Shown here: positions 1 through 6,532 of the stretch, piece after piece
How the letters are laid out: each line of letters begins with the position of its first letter
Position numbering within the stretch: the first letter of the stretch is position 1
NCBI GenBank assembly: GCA_030044295.1
Contig: JASHWB010000135.1
Location: 1-7,833, forward strand
Origin: Candidatus Acidiferrales bacterium
GTDB taxonomy: Bacteria; Acidobacteriota; Terriglobia; Acidiferrales; UBA7541
DNA: 7,833 bases
Direction: 5' to 3'
Program-made: the position numbers and the translations under genes
Notes under the pieces: model-generated
Told to the model about the DNA's origin: nothing
Seen by the model: only the letters and a program-made list of their open reading frames with translations
Databases searched by the model: none

Positions 1-290
1 TTCACGTTGGGGTTATTAAACTTAAACCCGGCACCTTCGAGCGTCTCGATGTAGTCGATCGAAACACCATCGAGATACATTTCGCTCATCTGATCGACCA
101 GCACCTTCAGGCCGTCAAACTCATAGATGTTGTCGGCGTTTTCGTTGACTTGATTCTCGAACGCCATCCGATAGCTGAAGCCGGAGCAGCCACCGCCAAC
201 TACGGCCACGCGGAGGGCCGTCGGGGCGGGCGTCTGCTGCGAAAGAATCTCCTTCACTTTTGTGACAGCCACGGGAGTCAATTGAACCAT
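1..290 (-). CDS. erpA: A-type iron-sulfur cluster carrier (ErpA/IscA/HesB family), 3' end off window
   Basis: The first 96 codons are visible, starting at the ATG at 290-288. Proteins of this family carry [2Fe-2S] or [4Fe-4S] clusters from the cytosolic assembly machinery to apo-enzymes. The family signature VVGGGCSGFSY is at residues 30-40, with the first cluster-binding cysteine at C35. The core ends in GAGFKFNNPNV, which in the family directly precedes the CxC pair. That pair lies beyond the left edge, so only one of three ligand cysteines is seen. The start is fixed by a strong Shine-Dalgarno sequence GGAGG (302-298), 7 nt from the ATG. The gene is divergent from isocitrate dehydrogenase and has its own extended -10 promoter. 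ErpA is favoured over IscA or SufA by the NNPNV tail, and no isc or suf gene is visible, but the subfamily assignment is moderate. Confidence 0.93.
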   Translation of the reverse strand, partial: MVQLTPVAVTKVKEILSQQTPAPTALRVAVVGGGCSGFSYRMAFENQVNENADNIYEFDGLKVLVDQMSEMYLDGVSIDYIETLEGAGFKFNNPNV

Positions 291-307
291 TCTGGATCCT
301 CCAAAAT

Positions 308-337
308 CGGCGCCAGACGCATGCGCCGCGCGCCTGG
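308..337 (-). promoter_or_regulatory. Possible alternative hairpins in the erpA leader
   Basis: Read on the minus strand, CCAGGCGC (337-330) can pair with GCGTCTGG (320-313), giving 8 bp with one G-U. Alternatively the arms at 328-323 and 313-308 form a perfect 6-bp stem. The two stems share bases, so only one can form at a time. The second ends 5 nt upstream of the GGAGG ribosome binding site. The region is very GC-rich, so chance pairing is quite possible, and a regulatory role is inference only. Confidence 0.25.
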
Positions 338-345
338 ATATCGAA

Positions 346-358
346 CCCATTATAACAG
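346..358 (-). promoter_or_regulatory. Extended -10 promoter for erpA
   Basis: On the minus strand the sequence reads CTGTTATAATGGG. It contains a perfect TATAAT (354-349) preceded by TG plus one base, the extended -10 arrangement that tolerates a poor -35. No good -35 box is seen 17 bp upstream. The predicted transcription start is near 342, leaving a leader of about 50 nt. The same 13 bases occur upstream of the phosphatase gene at 6520-6532. Confidence 0.6.
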
Positions 359-477
359 ATGCGCGCAACCCCTGGACGGATAGTTTCCGGCGGCGGCAAC
401 ACGTTGATTTTAAGACGATTTTCATGCAAAAAACCGGCCCAATTTCGATCTAAACAGCGGCGCGAAGGCACGTAGCC

Positions 478-486
478 TGCTAAAAT
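478..486 (+). promoter_or_regulatory. Extended -10 element for icd
   Basis: TGCTAAAAT carries the TGn extension and a TAAAAT -10 box (481-486). Only 11 nt separate it from the ATG at 498, so the transcript would have a leader of about 5 nt. No -35 match and no Shine-Dalgarno sequence are seen, which fits a leaderless or near-leaderless mRNA. Confidence 0.45.
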
Positions 487-497
487 CGTGCTCTTAC

Positions 498-1502
498 ATG
501 CCTCACACCATTACGTTGATTCCCGGCGACGGGATTGGGACAGAAGTCTCCAAGGCCGTACAGCAGATCATTGACGCTGCGGGGGTTGCCATCTGCTGGG
601 AAGTGACGGACGCCCGCGGCGACATCGAAAACCACTCCGCCGATTTTATGCAGTCCCCGGTAATTAAATCCATTCTGAAGAATCGCGTAGCGCTGAAAGG
701 GCCCCTGGCGACGGCCGTAGCCACGGGACCGCCCAGCCTAAACGTTCAATTGCGCAAGGCGCTCGATTTGTACGCTAACGTGCGCCCAGTCGAGAACCTC
801 GCCGGCGTCGCGTCGCGCTATCAAGACGTTGATATGGTGCTGATCCGCGAGAATACCGAGGACCTGTACGCCGGTCTGGAACACACCGTGGTTCCCGGCG
901 TGGTGGAAAGCTTGAAAATCATCACGGAGAAGGCTTCCACGCGCATCGCGCGCTTTGCATTCGAGTACGCGCGCCAATGGGGCCGCAAGAAAATCCACGC
1001 CATCCACAAAGCCAACATCATGAAGATGTCCGACGGTCTGTTTCTCACGTCGATTCGCAAAGTGGCCGAGCAGTATCCCGAAATCGAATACAAGGAACTG
1101 ATCATCGACAACGCCTGCATGCAGATGGTCCTGAATCCGTGCCAGTTCGATATGCTGCTGTTGACGAACCTCTATGGCGACATCATGAGCGACCTGGCCG
1201 CCGGGCTTGTCGGCGGACTCGGCGTGGTGCCCAGCGGAAATATCGGCGAAGGTTGCGCGATTTTCGAAGCCGTGCATGGCACGGCTCCGGACATTGCCGG
1301 CAAGGGCATCGCCAATCCCACCGCCCTGCTGATGAGCGCGATCATGATGCTGCGGCACATCAACGAAGCGCAGGCGGCGCTGAATATCGAGCGCGCGCTG
1401 CAGAAGGTGTATAAGGACGGCAAACACTTAACGCGCGACGTGGGCGGCAAAGCCAGCACGGATGAGTTCACCGGGGCAGTGATCCGGCAGTTGCGCAGTT
1501 AA
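498..1502 (+). CDS. icd: Isocitrate dehydrogenase, NAD-dependent type
   Basis: A 334-residue protein of the isocitrate/isopropylmalate dehydrogenase family. It oxidatively decarboxylates isocitrate to 2-oxoglutarate in the cytosolic TCA cycle. Residues matching the E. coli enzyme are visible: S80, N82, R86, R96 and R117 for isocitrate; Y124 and K171 as catalytic pair; D204, D228 and D232 for the metal. In HGTAPDIAGK (260-269) the positions equivalent to E. coli K344 and Y345 are D264 and I265. By established cofactor rules this indicates NAD rather than NADP. The SLNVQLRK and ANVRP segments resemble mitochondrial IDH3 and separate it from isopropylmalate dehydrogenase, which lacks the serine. 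The length suits the short NAD-type group. The ATG at 498 is the only sensible start, because the conserved LIPGDGIG begins at residue 7. It ends in TAA, with no clear terminator in the 150 bp that follow. Homoisocitrate or another beta-decarboxylating role is less likely. Confidence 0.92.
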   Translation: MPHTITLIPGDGIGTEVSKAVQQIIDAAGVAICWEVTDARGDIENHSADFMQSPVIKSILKNRVALKGPLATAVATGPPSLNVQLRKALDLYANVRPVENLAGVASRYQDVDMVLIRENTEDLYAGLEHTVVPGVVESLKIITEKASTRIARFAFEYARQWGRKKIHAIHKANIMKMSDGLFLTSIRKVAEQYPEIEYKELIIDNACMQMVLNPCQFDMLLLTNLYGDIMSDLAAGLVGGLGVVPSGNIGEGCAIFEAVHGTAPDIAGKGIANPTALLMSAIMMLRHINEAQAALNIERALQKVYKDGKHLTRDVGGKASTDEFTGAVIRQLRS

Positions 1503-1602
1503 GCAGCGATCCGCCCGAATCCAGCTACTTGCGCGAGAATCAAGCGATTCAATCGTGGGCGCGACGCACGTTGAGTTGAGCCCCGGCTCGCCGCCTGCGG
1601 CA

Positions 1603-1630
1603 TTGACGTAGCTTAACGATGCGCTAGAAT
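1603..1630 (+). promoter_or_regulatory. Sigma70-like promoter for xseB-ispA-tlyA
   Basis: TTGACG (1603-1608) and TAGAAT (1625-1630) are separated by 16 bp, the best -35/-10 pair in the window. The predicted start is near 1637, about 18 nt before the xseB ATG. The preceding part of the icd-xseB gap (1503-1602) holds no other feature that I can support. Confidence 0.6.
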
Positions 1631-1654
1631 GCGTTTCGACCGAGATAATCAGCA

Positions 1655-1930
1655 ATGAATTCACCTGCAAACAAACCTGCGGCGGAAACGCAGAAAAAAG
1701 GCGACTTTGAGAAGTCGCTGCTGCGGCTCGAAGAGGTGGTCAAGCGCCTGGAAAGCACCGAGCTTTCGCTCGATGAGGCGATGAAGCTCTTCGAAGAGGG
1801 CGTGAAGCTTTCGCGCGAATGCCAGAAGCAGCTCGAAGAGGCCGAGGGCCGCGTCGAGATCTTGCTGAAAAAGGCTGACGGCAAAATCGTCGTCGAGCCG
1901 TTCGCCCCTGAAGATGAATCCTCGTCCTAG
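1655..1930 (+). CDS. xseB: Exodeoxyribonuclease VII small subunit
   Basis: A 91-residue protein with the full XseB core at residues 18-70, two long amphipathic helices with landmarks FEKSLLRLEEVVKRLE, LSLDEAMKLFEEGVKLS and LEEAEGRVEILL. In the family several small subunits bind the C-terminal helices of the XseA catalytic subunit to form a nuclease that degrades single-stranded DNA to oligonucleotides. It has no catalytic residues of its own. The N-terminal 15 residues and the acidic Ser-rich tail are low-complexity and variable in the family. The ATG at 1655 follows the sigma70-like promoter; only a weak GAG lies upstream. ispA follows after 57 bp in the same direction, as in many bacteria, but xseA is not adjacent upstream. 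Confidence 0.93.
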   Translation: MNSPANKPAAETQKKGDFEKSLLRLEEVVKRLESTELSLDEAMKLFEEGVKLSRECQKQLEEAEGRVEILLKKADGKIVVEPFAPEDESSS

Positions 1931-1987
1931 CCGGCCGCGCGCTCCCCGCCGTGTGCGCTGCTTCTCCGTGTCGCGCGTACCGCTCGC

Positions 1988-2869
1988 ATGACACTGCCCT
2001 CGTTTTTCCAGGCCGATCATTCGGCAATCGAAGCGGCTCTCGAACGTCTGCTGCCGCGAGAATCCGCGCCGCCGCAAACGATTCATCGCGCCATGCGTTA
2101 CAGCGTCTTCGCTGGAGGCAAGCGCATTCGCCCGATTCTGTGCCTCGAAACCGCGCGTATGTTCACTGAAAACCTTGAGGGCGCGATTCAGGCTGGCTGC
2201 GCGCTGGAATTCATCCATACCTACTCGCTGATTCATGATGATCTTCCGGCGCTCGATAACGACGATCTTCGCCGCGGCAAGCCCACCAATCACAAAGTGT
2301 TCGGCGAAGCCATGGCGATTCTCGCAGGCGATGGATTGCTCACGTTGGCGTTCGAAACGCTGGCAAATGCGCGGATCGAGCCCGCGCGCCGCGTCCGTGT
2401 CGTCTCCGAAATCGCCGCCGCTGCGGGAACGATCAACGGGATGGTCGGCGGGCAGGTGGCCGACGTGGAGGCCAGCGGAAAGCCGGTGGACGGCTCGACC
2501 CTCGAATACATTCACCGGTCCAAGACGGCCGCGCTCATTCGGGGCTCGATAGTCGCGGGAGCGATTTCCGGCGGCGCTCCCGATGCGGACGTCGAGCGCC
2601 TCCGCAAATTCGGCGATTTGATCGGCTGGGCCTTTCAGGTGGTTGACGACATTCTGGACGTGGAGGAATCGTCCGCCGCGCTCGGGAAGACGGCAGGCAA
2701 AGATCAGGAGCAGCAAAAGGCCACGTACCCGGCGCTCTACGGCCTGGAAAAATCGCGTGCCATCGCCGCCGATTTAGAATCTCGCGCGCTGCGCGAACTC
2801 GAGCCGCACCGCGCGGGAGCCGATCGCTTGCGCGAGTTAGCGCAGTTCCTGGTCGCGCGCCGATCTTGA
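1988..2869 (+). CDS. ispA: Polyprenyl synthetase, probable farnesyl diphosphate synthase
   Basis: A 293-residue trans-isoprenyl diphosphate synthase, the usual length for bacterial IspA. It condenses isopentenyl diphosphate with allylic diphosphates to supply quinone, undecaprenyl and other lipid pathways. Visible motifs are GGKRIRP (43-49, isopentenyl diphosphate binding), the first aspartate-rich motif DDLPALD (84-90) followed by NDDLRRG, GGQVAD (154-159) and the second motif DDILD (220-224), then the KATYPAL segment near 244-250. Both metal-binding motifs are intact. The fifth residue before the first motif is Y79. In bacterial farnesyl synthases an aromatic residue there limits the product to C15, so farnesyl diphosphate is the likely product, though geranylgeranyl cannot be excluded. 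No Shine-Dalgarno is seen before the ATG and no better in-frame start exists between the xseB stop and 1988. It is probably cotranscribed with xseB; tlyA follows after 42 bp. Confidence 0.92.
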   Translation: MTLPSFFQADHSAIEAALERLLPRESAPPQTIHRAMRYSVFAGGKRIRPILCLETARMFTENLEGAIQAGCALEFIHTYSLIHDDLPALDNDDLRRGKPTNHKVFGEAMAILAGDGLLTLAFETLANARIEPARRVRVVSEIAAAAGTINGMVGGQVADVEASGKPVDGSTLEYIHRSKTAALIRGSIVAGAISGGAPDADVERLRKFGDLIGWAFQVVDDILDVEESSAALGKTAGKDQEQQKATYPALYGLEKSRAIAADLESRALRELEPHRAGADRLRELAQFLVARRS

Positions 2870-2911
2870 CGTACGCCGCAGAGGCGCGTCGAAGCATTTC
2901 CCATTCTTGTC

Positions 2912-3706
2912 ATGCAAAAAAGATCGCCACGCGAGGCACCGCCCCCAAGGAAAAATCAGGCAAAGGAACGTATCGACGTGCTGCTCGTCGCGCGCGGCCT
3001 GACGCCTTCGCGCGAACGGGCGCAAGCCATATTGCTGGCAGGCCAGGTGCGCGTCGATGGAGCGCCGATCTCAAAGGCTGGCACGCGCGTGGCAAGCGGC
3101 GCTCGGATCGAAATCATCGGCGAGTCGAATCCTTACGCCAGCCGCGGCGGACTGAAACTCGCGGGCGCGCTGGCTGACTTTCACGTCAGCGCTCAAGGGA
3201 AAATCTGCCTGGACGTTGGCAGCTCAACGGGCGGCTTTACGGACTGTCTGCTGCAGCACGGCGCGGCTAAGGTTTACGCCGTCGATGTCTCAATCGATCA
3301 GCTCGACTGGAAGCTGCGCCAGGATGCGCGCGTCACTCTTGTTGAACGAAATGCCCGCTATCTGCGCGTCGAGGATGTCGGCGATCGGCCTACACTGATT
3401 GTGGTCGACGTGTCCTTCATTTCCGTCGCGAAAATTTTGCCGGCGCTTGCGCCCATCGCCTCGCCTGGCGCCGATCTACTGATCCTCGTCAAGCCGCAGT
3501 TCGAGCTTGAAAAACGCGACGTGGGCAAAGGCGGTATCGTCCGCGAGCCGGCGCTGCACCAGAAGGCCATCGAACGTGTTGTCGCCGCGGCGCAATCACT
3601 TGGCCCCGAAGTTCTCGGCGTGAAGCCAAGCCACTTGCCAGGCACCGAAGGCAACCAGGAATTTTTCCTTCACGCGCGGCGCTCGGCCGCTCCCACATCG
3701 TCGTGA
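2912..3706 (+). CDS. tlyA: TlyA-family rRNA (cytidine-2'-O)-methyltransferase
   Basis: A 264-residue protein with an N-terminal S4 RNA-binding domain (about 19-80, ERIDVLLVARGL and LLAGQVRVDG) and a FtsJ-like SAM methyltransferase domain (about 80-255). The SAM loop is LDVGSSTGGFTD (100-111). The catalytic K-D-K-E tetrad typical of 2'-O-methyltransferases is complete: K82 in RGGLKL, D166 in VVDVSF, K194 in LVKPQFE and E250 in GNQEFF. Characterised TlyA enzymes methylate C1920 of 23S rRNA and, in the longer subtype, also C1409 of 16S rRNA; I cannot settle the subtype. Older annotation as haemolysin A is misleading. The start at 2912 keeps a basic, proline-rich tail before the S4 domain and has no Shine-Dalgarno sequence. 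It lies 42 bp after ispA, where dxs often intervenes in other bacteria. Confidence 0.92.
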   Translation: MQKRSPREAPPPRKNQAKERIDVLLVARGLTPSRERAQAILLAGQVRVDGAPISKAGTRVASGARIEIIGESNPYASRGGLKLAGALADFHVSAQGKICLDVGSSTGGFTDCLLQHGAAKVYAVDVSIDQLDWKLRQDARVTLVERNARYLRVEDVGDRPTLIVVDVSFISVAKILPALAPIASPGADLLILVKPQFELEKRDVGKGGIVREPALHQKAIERVVAAAQSLGPEVLGVKPSHLPGTEGNQEFFLHARRSAAPTSS

Positions 3707-3732
3707 TTGCGACACCGACGCACAAACATGTA

Positions 3733-3759
3733 TTGGCCGCCGCGGTTGTAGAGTAGAAT
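3733..3759 (+). promoter_or_regulatory. Candidate promoter for nadK
   Basis: TTGGCC (3733-3738) and TAGAAT (3754-3759) lie 15 bp apart, a short spacer. The -10 box ends 8 nt before the ATG at 3768, so a normal start point would fall within 1-3 nt of the ATG. No ribosome binding site is present. This fits a leaderless transcript. Confidence 0.45.
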
Positions 3760-3767
3760 TTTGCCGA

Positions 3768-4625
3768 ATGATTCGCACCGCAGGAATTATTTCCAAGCCA
3801 ATCCGGGAACGCATTTGCGACGTAGTCCCTCCGCTGCTTCAGTGGCTGAGCGCGCGGCAAATCGATGTTCTCTTCGACGAAGAAACACGTGGCTGCCTGG
3901 GGTTCGGCCCAGAGGGGATGTCGCGCGCAGCGCTCGGAGCGAAGATCGATCTAGCCATCGTCCTCGGCGGCGACGGCACGCTTCTGTCCGCCGCCCGCGC
4001 CATCGCCGTGCACGACGTACCGATTCTTCCCGTCAATTTGGGCGCTTTGGGATTCCTGACCAGCGTGACTTTGGACGAGCTGTATCCGTTACTCGAAGAG
4101 ATACTCTCTGGAAAATGCCACACGAGCGTGCGCATGATGCTGGACGCCGAAGTGCGCAGCAACGGCACGTCCTCTGGCCGCAAGTGCGCGTTGAATGACG
4201 CCGTCGCCAACAAAGGCGCGCTCGCCCGCATGCTCGACTTTGATGTGTACGTGAATCAAGACCACATAGGGCGCTACCGCGCGGACGGCTTGATCGTTGC
4301 TACACCGACGGGCTCTACCGCGTATTCGCTGGCCGCCGGCGGCCCGATCGTTGATCCCGAGCTCGACGCGTTCGTCGTGACGCCGATCTGCCCGCACATG
4401 CTCACGAATCGCCCGATTGTCATCCCGGGCTCAGCGCGCATCGACTTGGATTTCGCGGCCGCAGAGGAACCTGTTTACGTCACACTCGACGGCCAAACTG
4501 GTTTTCAGCTGAAGGCCAAGGACCGCGTGACGATCACCAAATCCGCGAAGCGCGTCACGCTTGTTCGCCCAAACAAAGCCTACTTCGAAATTCTCCGCAG
4601 CAAACTCCGCTGGGGTGAACGCTAA
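3768..4625 (+). CDS. nadK: NAD kinase
   Basis: A 285-residue ATP/polyphosphate-dependent NAD kinase that makes NADP from NAD in the cytosol. The signature GGDGT is at residues 67-71, with D69 the expected catalytic aspartate. NLGALGF follows at 90-96, ALNDAV at 141-146 (most family members have NE here, so D144 is a conservative change), and the glycine-rich TPTGSTAYSLAAGGPI at 179-194. The C-terminal beta-rich domain is complete, and the length is typical. The ATG is set by the -10 box immediately upstream and by the family start pattern of a short strand before the first loop. tlyA-nadK adjacency is common; recN, which often follows, is absent and the next gene is convergent. It provides NADP in a neighbourhood where the isocitrate dehydrogenase appears NAD-specific. 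Confidence 0.95.
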   Translation: MIRTAGIISKPIRERICDVVPPLLQWLSARQIDVLFDEETRGCLGFGPEGMSRAALGAKIDLAIVLGGDGTLLSAARAIAVHDVPILPVNLGALGFLTSVTLDELYPLLEEILSGKCHTSVRMMLDAEVRSNGTSSGRKCALNDAVANKGALARMLDFDVYVNQDHIGRYRADGLIVATPTGSTAYSLAAGGPIVDPELDAFVVTPICPHMLTNRPIVIPGSARIDLDFAAAEEPVYVTLDGQTGFQLKAKDRVTITKSAKRVTLVRPNKAYFEILRSKLRWGER

Positions 4626-4658
4626 CTCGGCGTACGCATCCGCTGCCGATTGCGACAC

Positions 4659-4673
4659 GCTGCGTCACGCAGC
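4659..4673. terminator. Short hairpin between convergent nadK and phosphatase genes
   Basis: GCTGCG, loop TCA, CGCAGC forms a perfect 6-bp GC-rich stem in the 51-bp convergent gap. There is no T-run on either side, so it is not a textbook intrinsic terminator. It might act weakly in both directions or protect 3' ends. Confidence 0.3.
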
Positions 4674-4676
4674 CGC

Positions 4677-6428
4677 TCACTCGCACTTCAAAACCAGCAA
4701 GGTCCGATCGTCCACCGGGTGCTTGCCGCCCGAGAATTCGTCCGCGGCTTCCAGGATTTTGTCCGCGATTCCGTCCGCCGACAAATTCGGGTTCGCGCAT
4801 ACGATCTCGCCCACGCGCACGGAGCCGAAAAAATCGCCGGCGGCCGATTGCGCGTCGCCGATGCCATCCGAATACAGCGCCACGATGTCGCCCGCGCGCA
4901 AGATATAGCTGCGCTCGTCATAGGTCACTTCGTCGAAAATGCCCAGCGGAAACCCGGCGATGGGAATTTTCTCGCATTTCCCGGAGCGATAGAGCAGCGG
5001 CTGCTCCTGCCCGGCGTTGGCGATTCGCAAGCGACGGGCGCGTTTGTTCCAGGTGGCGAAGCAAAGCGTCATGAACCGGCCTTCGATCAGCCGCTCTGCC
5101 AAAAACCCATTCAGCGCGCGCAGCATATTCGCCGGTCTCGGCTTCGACGAGCCAAGACTGCGCAACGTGCCTACGGCCACCGCGCCGTAAAGCGCCGCCG
5201 CGCTCCCCTTACCGCTCACGTCACCGAGGGCAATGCCTAAATCCTGAGGCCCGTAGCGCAGAAAGTCGTAGAGGTCGCCGCTCAGCTCGCGCGACGACAC
5301 CACGCGCGCGGCGATATCCAACCCGAACTCGCGCCCTGGGAGCAGCGGCAGAAGCGCTCCTTGAATCCGCCGCGCGGCGCTTAGGTCTCGCTCCATGCGC
5401 TGCTCCTCGCGCGCCAGTTGCTCGTAGAGATTTGCATTCTCGATCGACACCGCCAGATGCGCCGCCAGAATCGTAAGTACCTGCACGTGGTCGGGCGTGA
5501 AATAGTTCAGTTGCGGACTTTCCAGGTCCATCACGCCCACAACGCGGCCCTTGTAAATCATCGGTACCGCGAGCTCGGAGCGCGTCTCCGGATTCGTCAT
5601 ACGGTAGCGAGGATCGAGCGAAACATCCGGCACGGCAATCGGCCGCCGCATCTTGCTGGCCGCCCCGATGATCCCTTCATGTTCGGGAACGACTGATTTT
5701 TCCTGCACCTGCTGGCCGAATTTCACCGAAACGCTGCGCCGGAAGACGCTCGCGGAAGCGTCGTGCAGAAAAATGCTGAAAATCTGATAGTCGATCAGCC
5801 GCTTGGCCAATTCCGCGGCGCGTTTTAACACTTCCTCCACGCGCAGCGTCGCACTGGCCTCGCGCCCGATCTCGTTGAGCAGCAGCAGCGTTTGCGCCTG
5901 CTTCTGCGCGTTTTCATAGAGGCGCGCATTTTCAATCGCGGTTCCGATTCGCCCGGCTACGAGGCTCAAGATCGATTGCTGCGCCGGTGTGAAATAGTCC
6001 AGTTGCCGGCTCTCGATGTCCATCACGCCGATCACGCGCCCGCGAACGATCAGCGGCACGGCCATTTCCGAGCGCACTTCGTCGAGCGCGGCCAGATAGC
6101 GCGGATCGCGCGTCACGTCTCCAACGCGTATTGGTTGTCCGGTCGACGCCGCCGCGCCGATAATTCCGTCTCCGATGGGGATGCGCCAGTTTTCCACCAC
6201 CTCCAGACGGTGGCCGATGGCAAAGCGGATGTAGAGTTCGTTCGTATTTTCGGTAGGTAGCAGGACAGCGAAAATTTCGAAGTCAATCAGCCGCTTGATC
6301 TGCTGCGCTGAGCGCGCCAGCACCTCGTCCAGATTCAGCGACGAGTTGATCTCGTGGCTGATCTCCGCGAGCACCGCCAGCGTCTCGGCGGGCATCTCCA
6401 GCGTCGAATTGAGTTCGGCCGAGTCCAT
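4677..6428 (-). CDS. Tandem GAF-domain SpoIIE/RsbU-type (PP2C) serine phosphatase
   Basis: Counting from the ATG at 6428 the protein has 583 residues. It has a helix at about 12-30, GAF domain 1 (about 32-169), GAF domain 2 (about 194-334), a charged helical linker (about 334-360) and a PP2C-like phosphatase domain (about 365-582). The metal-binding aspartates are present in SGDLYDF (383-389), LGDVSGKGS (D403), SDGIGDA (D521) and DDRT (573-574). The family removes phosphate from serine or threonine of STAS-type anti-sigma antagonists or related partners, with GAF domains sensing small ligands or redox. No signal peptide or membrane segment is seen, so it should be cytosolic. No sigma factor, anti-sigma kinase or STAS gene is adjacent, so its partner is unknown. 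The start is uncertain: an in-frame TTG at 6482 would add 18 residues, and neither start has a well-placed Shine-Dalgarno sequence. ATG is chosen because the added stretch looks non-conserved and Cys/Trp-containing. Confidence 0.88.
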   Translation of the reverse strand: MDSAELNSTLEMPAETLAVLAEISHEINSSLNLDEVLARSAQQIKRLIDFEIFAVLLPTENTNELYIRFAIGHRLEVVENWRIPIGDGIIGAAASTGQPIRVGDVTRDPRYLAALDEVRSEMAVPLIVRGRVIGVMDIESRQLDYFTPAQQSILSLVAGRIGTAIENARLYENAQKQAQTLLLLNEIGREASATLRVEEVLKRAAELAKRLIDYQIFSIFLHDASASVFRRSVSVKFGQQVQEKSVVPEHEGIIGAASKMRRPIAVPDVSLDPRYRMTNPETRSELAVPMIYKGRVVGVMDLESPQLNYFTPDHVQVLTILAAHLAVSIENANLYEQLAREEQRMERDLSAARRIQGALLPLLPGREFGLDIAARVVSSRELSGDLYDFLRYGPQDLGIALGDVSGKGSAAALYGAVAVGTLRSLGSSKPRPANMLRALNGFLAERLIEGRFMTLCFATWNKRARRLRIANAGQEQPLLYRSGKCEKIPIAGFPLGIFDEVTYDERSYILRAGDIVALYSDGIGDAQSAAGDFFGSVRVGEIVCANPNLSADGIADKILEAADEFSGGKHPVDDRTLLVLKCE

Positions 6429-6429
6429 T

Positions 6430-6441
6430 CTGGTGCACCAG
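6430..6441. repeat. Perfect 12-bp palindrome at the phosphatase start codon
   Basis: CTGGTGCACCAG equals its own reverse complement and ends one base before the ATG at 6428. It could be an operator or a small mRNA hairpin, or a coincidence. If the TTG start at 6482 is used it lies within the coding region. Confidence 0.35.
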
Positions 6442-6519
6442 GAACACGCGCTCGGAGCGCCGCGCTCTGCGGCCGCGACCAAGCGTTCATTGAACCCCTA
6501 TTCTGCGGATGCGAGACGC

Positions 6520-6532
6520 CCCATTATAACAG
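6520..6532 (-). promoter_or_regulatory. Extended -10 promoter for the GAF-phosphatase gene
   Basis: The minus strand reads CTGTTATAATGGG, with TATAAT at 6528-6523 and the TGn extension. It is identical over 13 bases to the erpA promoter element. The -35 region is poor and is occupied by a GC-rich inverted repeat. The predicted start near 6516 leaves a leader of about 88 nt to the ATG at 6428, or about 34 nt to the TTG at 6482. Confidence 0.6.

Noticed and set aside
738..1427. A 229-codon minus-strand ORF opposite icd
   Set aside because: It is entirely within a gene with complete catalytic motifs, its composition is an antisense mirror (His/Asp/Gln-rich), and it has no ribosome binding site.
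1951..2169. A 72-codon plus-strand ORF overlapping the start of ispA
   Set aside because: It has a GTG start without a ribosome binding site, lies mostly within ispA in another frame, and has no recognisable content.
1661..2716. A 351-codon minus-strand ORF opposite xseB and ispA
   Set aside because: It lies antisense to two well-supported genes, shows no recognisable domain and is Arg-rich. Long antisense ORFs are expected opposite GC-rich codons.
2866..2907. TTGACG overlapping the ispA stop as a promoter for tlyA
   Set aside because: No acceptable -10 box is found 15-19 bp downstream, so tlyA is better explained as part of the xseB-ispA transcript.
3705..4658. The 11-base word GATTGCGACAC at 3705-3715 and 4648-4658, at or just beyond the 3' ends of tlyA and nadK
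   Set aside because: Several repeated 11-mers are expected by chance in a window of this size, and no longer similarity surrounds them.
4650..5240. A 196-codon plus-strand ORF opposite the phosphatase domain
   Set aside because: It is antisense to the intact PP2C motifs, rich in Arg, Ala and His, and has no recognisable family.
6421..6490. An out-of-frame ATG at 6490 with AGGGG as the true phosphatase start, implying a frameshift
   Set aside because: The frame from 6490 gives an Arg-rich, unrecognisable product, while the GAF frame is intact from 6428 without any frameshift. It is kept only as a possible leader ORF in the start-site finding.
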